From the NCBI GenBank assembly GCA_027600665.1, contig JADGJL010001003.1:1-11134 (forward strand): DNA of 11,134 bases, given 5' to 3'. How positions within the stretch are numbered: the first letter of the stretch is position 1; every line of letters starts with the position of its first letter. The notes under the pieces are model-generated. The model was not told the DNA's origin. It made no database searches and saw nothing but the letters and a program-made list of their open reading frames with translations. The translations under genes were made by a program, and so were the position numbers. Origin of the DNA: Irineochytrium annulatum. Taxonomy: Eukaryota > Chytridiomycota > Chytridiomycetes > Chytridiales > Chytridiaceae. Positions 7,646 to 11,134 of the stretch are shown in pieces.

Positions 7646-8300
7646 ATGGGGATGAAAGTAGTGACAAAAACGTCGATCCTGCAAAAACTACCAATGAAAA
7701 CCTTTCGAATTATACTGTGGCAAATTACTTCCCCAAATCCAGATGACTGTTTAATTTGTGCTGAGTATAAAGCACGCTCTCTACCGTTGTACGATACGAA
7801 AAGACCTGCAACGAGGGTGCTAGGGAGAATTGGATCAGATCTATGTGGGAAGATGACAATTAGAGCGTACAATGGAGAATTATACCTCCAATCGATCGTG
7901 GATGCATGGTCATCTGTAGTGTTTATATTAGCACGATCGCTTTGAAATCCCAGGCTCTGGTTGCATTAAAGAAAACCATTCAAATAATGGAAAACTATCA
8001 GCAGAAACACGTTGAAAGCCTATGAGCAGACAACGGACGGGAATTTAAAAACGAATTCATTCGAAGAACGGAATTCCCACCGTGACCATCCAATTAAGTT
8101 GGAATGGATAGTCCCATACGTTTCAGCGCTGGGCGGTATCTATGAAAGACCTTTCCGAGAGCTAGGAACTCGTGCATTATGCATGCTGGCGACAGCAGGG
8201 TTACCTGGCAAGCTTTGGACCTACGCGACGAAATACGCGGCTGAGTGCCACAATTACACTTGGTGGTCCTTAGACCAGACAAAAGGGAATACATTAAATA
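7646..8300 (+). other. Copia-type integrase catalytic domain, broken
   Basis: The domain continues the zinc finger with DDCLICAEYKARSLPL. The first catalytic Asp is in GSDLCG (7838-7840). After a shift near 7945 comes LKSQALVALKKTIQ, a TGA, then ADNGREFKNEF, with the second Asp at 8029-8031. After another shift, PYVSALGGIYERPF supplies the catalytic Glu (8144-8146), followed by TRALCMLATAGLPGKLWTYA and a partner of the copia N-Y/N-R motif. All three D-D-E residues are preserved although the frame is not. The enzyme would insert retrotransposon cDNA into the host genome. Confidence 0.75.
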
Positions 8301-8540
8301 ATGGATTTATCCCTTGGGAAAGGTGGTCCGGAAAAGGAGTTAACACCGCAAGATTACCAGCACTTCCGAGTGTTCAAGTGCCTTGTTCTTATATTACGAA
8401 CTTTGGGAAAAGGAAAAACCAAAGGGAACAAGTTTGCAGCCCGAGCCGATTCCGGAATTTTCTTAGAGATGGAAGGCGGCAGTATAATACTGGTATTTAA
8501 CTTGCGAACGCGAGCTATACAAAGGGCCTACCATGCGTGA
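8301..8540 (+). other. Post-integrase region of the copia-like polyprotein
   Basis: The segment KELTPQDYQHFRVFKCLVL and the later KFAARADSGIFLEMEGGS match the copia stretch after integrase (P-x-E-x-W, then L-R-x-F-G-x-x-A and a-x-x-G-x-F-L-G). The preceding PWERWSGKG lies in the frame of the integrase C-terminus, so a one-base shift separates them. Confidence 0.6.
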
Positions 8541-8626
8541 TTCATTGAAAACGCCTCCCTGGTTTAACGACGCAAAGCGTACGCGAATTATCGTTTGCTG
8601 AACAGCAACCTCGTGAAAAGGCAGAT

Positions 8627-9081
8627 ATGCTTATAAGTGATGTCGAGGGTGCGGAACCAGTGGACCCAAGTCTCTTCCTTTTTGAACCATTAGGTCAAGA
8701 GGACGAAGAAGAGGGTCCGGGGGAGGAAGAAAGCGAAGAAGAACGCGAAGAGACAGGAATCGAAGATATTCCGTCGGTACGCAAATTGCGAAAGCTAAAT
8801 CGACAAAACGTCGAACCATGCGATGGGAATTCACATCAATAGAAGACATTTCAGGGATTGTCGAAGAAACCGACGGACTCAAAATAGTCATATGTATTTC
8901 CGATCTGGAAGAGGATGAAGAAGAGGAAATAACTATCGAATTGGATGATGGTGAAGAGCAAGCAGCATTGGTCAAAAGAAAAACTGCATTTCATATTGAA
9001 CGTTCTATGCCGAGCGGATTCTGGAAGTCATGGATCCCAAACAGGAACGTGAAATCGACCATCCACTGTGCATTGGGGTAG
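8627..9081 (+). other. Glutamate-rich linker, end of recognisable copia coding
   Basis: Two frames in succession (8627-8842, 8818-9081) encode very acidic sequence (EDEEEGPGEEESEEE and later EEDEEEEITIELDDGEE). This low-complexity DNA lies where copia elements carry a variable linker before reverse transcriptase. No reverse transcriptase start (for example W..A...E) is visible, and the sequence after about 9080 belongs to the minus-strand Gag. Confidence 0.5.
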
Positions 9082-9120
9082 GTTCGCTCTCATTCTTGGT
9101 GTGCTGCTGCTGACTTGTCC

Positions 9121-10035
9121 TTATCGTGGTGGTGGAGGCTTGTAGTTCTGGGACGGCCGAAAGGAACCGCCGGAGCTGGGTGAGTCTCTTTTGTCCTGCT
9201 GACTCCTTATATAATAGGTCTGGTCATGGCGGCGGGCGACGTCCTGGCAGCTTTGGACCATGGTGGCGTGGCAAATGTTGGACAGGACCTTGAGATGGTA
9301 CTTGAGTCCGTTAACGTATTTATCGATAACAGGTTCTCGCTCATCTGTCGATTCGAGGCCTTGAGGGCGGCAACGAGGTTATTGAACTTCGCAGAGTATG
9401 CGGCAGCTGAGGTGGTTGAGGTTCTGGATGGCGTCGGACGACGTAACGTTGGTCGAGAACTTGCCGGTGAGCCAGTTGGAGAAGGTCTTGAACATAAGCG
9501 ACGTCACGTTGTGAAAGTGTTCTGACGCATCCAACGAGTTTTTTTTCTTCGGCGGCGCCGGTGAGGCCGAGGACAGCCCACTGCGTGTAGGTGACATGAT
9601 TGTGGTATCGGGGGAGCTCATCGTCGCCGAGGAAGCCGAAGATGCTCGCTTGTTGGGCCACGTCTGCTGAGTATTCTTTGATTATCCGCATGGCTTCATG
9701 AGCTGACTTCGTCTTTAGGCAGTCGCTTCCGTGGAAAGTCGGCGGCCTGACGGACGGCATTTTGAAGGGCTTGAGGACGACGGGCGGCGGCACCGGGACG
9801 GTAGAAGCACGGGGACGATGGGGTAGGTTGACATGGGCATTGTGGCTTTGCATCAGCGGGCGGCCTGACTCATCGGTGCTTGTAGGGCGGCCAGTTGGGC
9901 GGCTACTTCTGGGAGGTTGACCCTCGTGGAGAAGGGCGGCTCTTGGGGACGAGGATGGGGGGAGATATGGACTGACGCGCCATCGAAGATGTCGCCGATG
10001 TGAGGGACGTTGTTAATGCTCATGTTGGAGGACAT
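9121..10035 (-). pseudogene. LTR-retrotransposon Gag, probably Ty3/Gypsy, frame-shifted
   Basis: On the minus strand an ATG at 10033-10035 opens MSSNMSINNVPHIGDIFDG. The frame then changes near 9860 (to PLMQSHNAHVN, PTFHGSDC and a helical part ending AAEEKK), at the A8 run opposite 9539-9546 (to DASEHFHNVTSLMFKTF), near 9400 (to YSAKFNNLVAALKASN), and near 9338 (to PVIDKYVNGLKYHLKVLSN). It ends in Pro/Ser-rich sequence and TAA at 9121-9123. The Y-x-x-K-F-x-x-L-V and V-I-D-x-Y-V-x-G-L-K segments are typical of the capsid of Ty3/Gypsy Gag, which forms the particle that packages retrotransposon RNA. No nucleocapsid zinc knuckle and no pol follow, because the copia remnant begins there. LTR-Gag is likely; the Ty3 assignment is moderate. 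Confidence 0.6.
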
Positions 10036-10087
10036 GGGGTCTTGTGCTGGGTGGGTGTGGTCTTGAGGTGTAGTGGGTCGAACTAAA

Positions 10088-10095
10088 TGCTACCA
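10088..10095 (-). promoter_or_regulatory. Possible tRNA primer-binding site of the Gag element
   Basis: On the minus strand, TGGTAGCA lies about 53 bases upstream of the Gag ATG. It would pair with a tRNA ending TGCTACCA, as several eukaryotic initiator Met tRNAs do. One base further, the plus strand reads TG (10097-10098), which would be the CA end of a 5' LTR on the minus strand. The match is only eight bases, and the LTR itself seems mostly absent because transposase coding starts within about 100 bases. Confidence 0.3.
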
Positions 10096-10145
10096 ATGGA
10101 ACATAACAAAAAATCATGCAGAGTTGGTCCGATCAAAATGTGCAG

Positions 10146-10187
10146 AATTTTTCTGGACGGCCTGCAGACTTCCCGCGCAGAAAAATT
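10146..10187. repeat. 10-bp inverted repeat
   Basis: AATTTTTCTG at 10146-10155 and its exact reverse complement CAGAAAAATT at 10178-10187 are separated by 22 bases. The left arm also lies inside a smaller palindrome, CAGAA-TTT-TTCTG. It lies between the Gag leader and the transposase coding region. Confidence 0.5.
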
Positions 10188-10513
10188 TGACAGCCCATAC
10201 ACAATGAAAAATGCACAAATGTAATCGCCTGTCTGCGGAGAATCAAGAATGCCGAAGTTCGCTGGCTTTCGCCAACAAATCAGGAGAGATGGGGGGGGCG
10301 GGTTGGGGCTAAAGAACCTTTGATATGGAACTGCTGGGGTTGTATCGACGGGAAACACCTCCCCGTGCAGGAGCCCGGGGATGCGGACATTTATAACGCG
10401 TTTTACATCGGATGGCTCCATGCCGTGTATGTGACGGGAGTTTTTCGTTTTGGCGTCGACGGCACGATCGTGTGGATGAGGCACAACTGCCCCGGTTTCT
10501 GGAACAAAGGCAT

Positions 10514-10557
10514 GTTATTTACGTCACATAGGTTATTTGAATGTCTTCTTATTGCAG
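10514..10557 (+). other. Intron 1 of the DDE transposase (44 nt)
   Basis: GTTATT donor after AAA GGC AT and CTTCTTATTGCAG acceptor. Removing it joins FWNKG to ENSRDFRGK in the correct frame, which the unspliced sequence does not. Confidence 0.6.
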
Positions 10558-10702
10558 TGAGAATTCTCGAGACTTTCGCGGCAAGCTACTCAATTCGGCA
10601 CCCTCCTTGCAAGACCATGGTGTTCGGGCGGATTCCGCCTTCCCTGTTAGCGGCGACATGTTTGGGCGTATCGTCACGCCGCGAACAAGGAGACATTAGG
10701 AA

Positions 10703-10747
10703 GTACGATAGTATTTTTGAATAGAAGCTAATGATTTTTCTTTGAAG
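10703..10747 (+). other. Intron 2 of the DDE transposase (45 nt)
   Basis: GTACGA donor, GCTAATG branch-like site, TTTTTCTTTGAAG acceptor. It joins the codons for GDIRK to FPVDERPR. Confidence 0.45.
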
Positions 10748-10978
10748 GTTTCCGGTGGACGAGCGTCCTCGGGAGTGCGGCGGTGACCCAAGTTCGGCAA
10801 GCCGCTGAGTGGGGTATGGGAGCAATTGAGAAATCCGGCTCCTTCTCGTTAAGCTACCATACAACCTCGATGACAGAGCCCGTCGGCTCGTGAACATTTG
10901 TCATTTGTATAATCTCCGTGTTAGGAGGCTTAACGTAAGTCAAATTAACACTGTATTCTCTCAATATGATAACTGATA

Positions 10979-10984
10979 AATAAA
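10979..10984 (+). promoter_or_regulatory. Possible polyadenylation signal
   Basis: AATAAA two bases after the TGA of the DDE transposase, followed by T-rich then A-rich sequence. Confidence 0.3.
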
Positions 10985-11009
10985 CATTTTTGTTATAAGC
11001 TGCTAAAGT

Positions 11010-11132
11010 TTATATTAGATAAAGAAAAAAAAATTCCTCAAGTGAAAGGGTCGGCGGCTTGGTCAATGCCAACATCGTCGACGCAGTCCACATGCCCTCA
11101 TTCCTCACCTCCGCACCCCCCTGCTCCCCCGA
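11010..11132 (-). CDS. Partial open frame entering from the right edge
   Basis: On the minus strand a 40-codon frame is open from the window edge to TAA at 11010-11012. It includes NEGMWTASTMLALTKPPTLS followed by LEEFFFLYLI. The T-K-P-x-T-L-S-L-E-E-F pattern looks protein-like, but no family is recognised. It could be the 3' end of a gene to the right, or chance. The homopolymer at 11026-11034 (A9) also makes the frame uncertain. Confidence 0.2.
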   Translation of the reverse strand, partial: SGEQGGAEVRNEGMWTASTMLALTKPPTLSLEEFFFLYLI

Positions 11133-11134
11133 CC

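Larger units (their letters stand above)
6393..9081 (+). pseudogene. Ty1/copia-like retrotransposon pol remnant lacking reverse transcriptase
   Basis: Read on the plus strand, this holds an aspartic protease, an unassigned linker, the GAG-pre-integrase zinc domain, an integrase with all three catalytic residues, the region after integrase, and a glutamate-rich linker. Protease, then integrase with no reverse transcriptase between, is the Ty1/copia order. The copia-type WHQRLGHPS motif and the post-integrase KELTPQDYQHFRVF segment agree with that. The protein is broken by many shifts and stops: TAG at 6468-6470, TGA at 7402-7404, TGA at 8022-8024 just before the integrase DNG motif, TGA near 8097, and others. 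No YxDD reverse transcriptase motif or RNase H appears before the sequence changes character near 9080-9120. No LTRs were identified. It cannot be autonomous. Confidence 0.75.
10191..10976 (+). pseudogene. DDE_Tnp_4 (PIF/Harbinger-like) transposase, frame-shifted, two tiny introns
   Basis: The frame is open from 10191 (after TGA). It encodes RRIKNAEVRWLSPTNQERW, then IWNCWGCIDGKHLPVQEP (first catalytic Asp), NAFYIGWLHAVYVTGVF, RHNCPGFWNKG (position of the second Asp), and, after an intron at 10514-10557, ENSRDFRGKLL and VRADSAFPVSGDMFGRIVTP (third acidic motif). A shift near 10683, an intron at 10703-10747, and shifts near 10775 and 10850 lead to VRQAAEWGMGAIEK and a C-terminus ending RRLNVSQINTVFSQYDN with TGA at 10974-10976. 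The motif order matches a family of DDE_Tnp_4 transposases that is large in oomycetes. The second catalytic Asp is replaced by Lys in WNKG, so it is probably inactive. An ATG-led frame at 10096-10224 could hold N-terminal coding. Confidence 0.8.

Noticed and set aside
8631..8975. A 114-codon minus-strand frame rich in serine.
   Set aside because: It is the antisense of the Glu-rich copia linker; poly-Ser arises from reading GAA/GAG repeats backwards.
9226..9525. A 99-codon plus-strand open frame.
   Set aside because: It is antisense to the Gag capsid segments, which have recognisable retrotransposon motifs.
9535..9552. The minus-strand A8-C run in Gag resembles the A-AAA-AAC programmed -1 frameshift heptamer.
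   Set aside because: The change needed between the two Gag frames here is +1 (or -2), not -1. Both sides encode Gag rather than Gag and Pol, and other shifts lie outside homopolymers. A simple indel is more likely.
10083..10484. A 133-codon minus-strand open frame.
   Set aside because: It is antisense to the well-supported DDE_Tnp_4 coding and shows no domain.
1..11134. CRISPR arrays, bacterial operons, tRNA or rRNA genes.
   Set aside because: No regularly spaced repeats, no ribosome-binding-site/operon architecture and no tRNA-like cloverleaf were seen; all recognised proteins are eukaryotic transposon types.

Overview
This is eukaryotic DNA packed with decayed transposable elements, not a bacterial or phage region. 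The evidence is eukaryotic transposon proteins (a KDZ-type transposase, a DDE_Tnp_4/Harbinger-like transposase, Ty1/copia-type integrase, an LTR-retrotransposon Gag) and several GT...AG introns of only about 40-56 nt that restore reading frames when removed. The transposon families are of kinds known from oomycetes and chytrid-like or other fungi. I favour an oomycete-like or early-fungal microbe, but the window alone does not decide it.

Layout: (1) Bases 1-2502, minus strand: a KDZ transposase gene cut by the left edge and broken by about six frame changes and one in-frame stop. N-terminal region, cysteine cluster, catalytic core and acidic C-terminal tail are all still readable. (2) 2503-3432: AT-rich spacer with only weak candidates. 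(3) 3433-4157, plus strand: a zinc-finger gene whose reading frame is best explained by four tiny introns and a 15-nt exon. It is followed at 4227-4973 by a charged hypothetical protein that may be its continuation. (4) 4974-6380: open frames on both strands, nothing recognisable. (5) About 6393-9081, plus strand: a Ty1/copia-like pol remnant with protease, GAG-pre-integrase zinc domain, integrase and an acidic linker. It ends before any reverse transcriptase motif. (6) 9121-10035, minus strand: a frame-shifted Gag, probably Ty3/Gypsy, with a possible tRNA primer-binding site just upstream. Its 3' end meets the copia remnant near 9080-9120. (7) 10191-10976, plus strand: a DDE_Tnp_4 transposase pseudogene with two tiny introns and a lysine where the second catalytic Asp is expected, followed by AATAAA. 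(8) A short minus-strand open frame runs off the right edge.

The pieces do not form a working pathway. They look like successive insertions and truncations of unrelated mobile elements. The parts most worth pursuing are the zinc-finger gene, which is the least decayed and is unidentified, and the recurrent tiny introns. Indels occur in every element, so a noisy long-read consensus must be excluded before all of them are called ancient pseudogenes.
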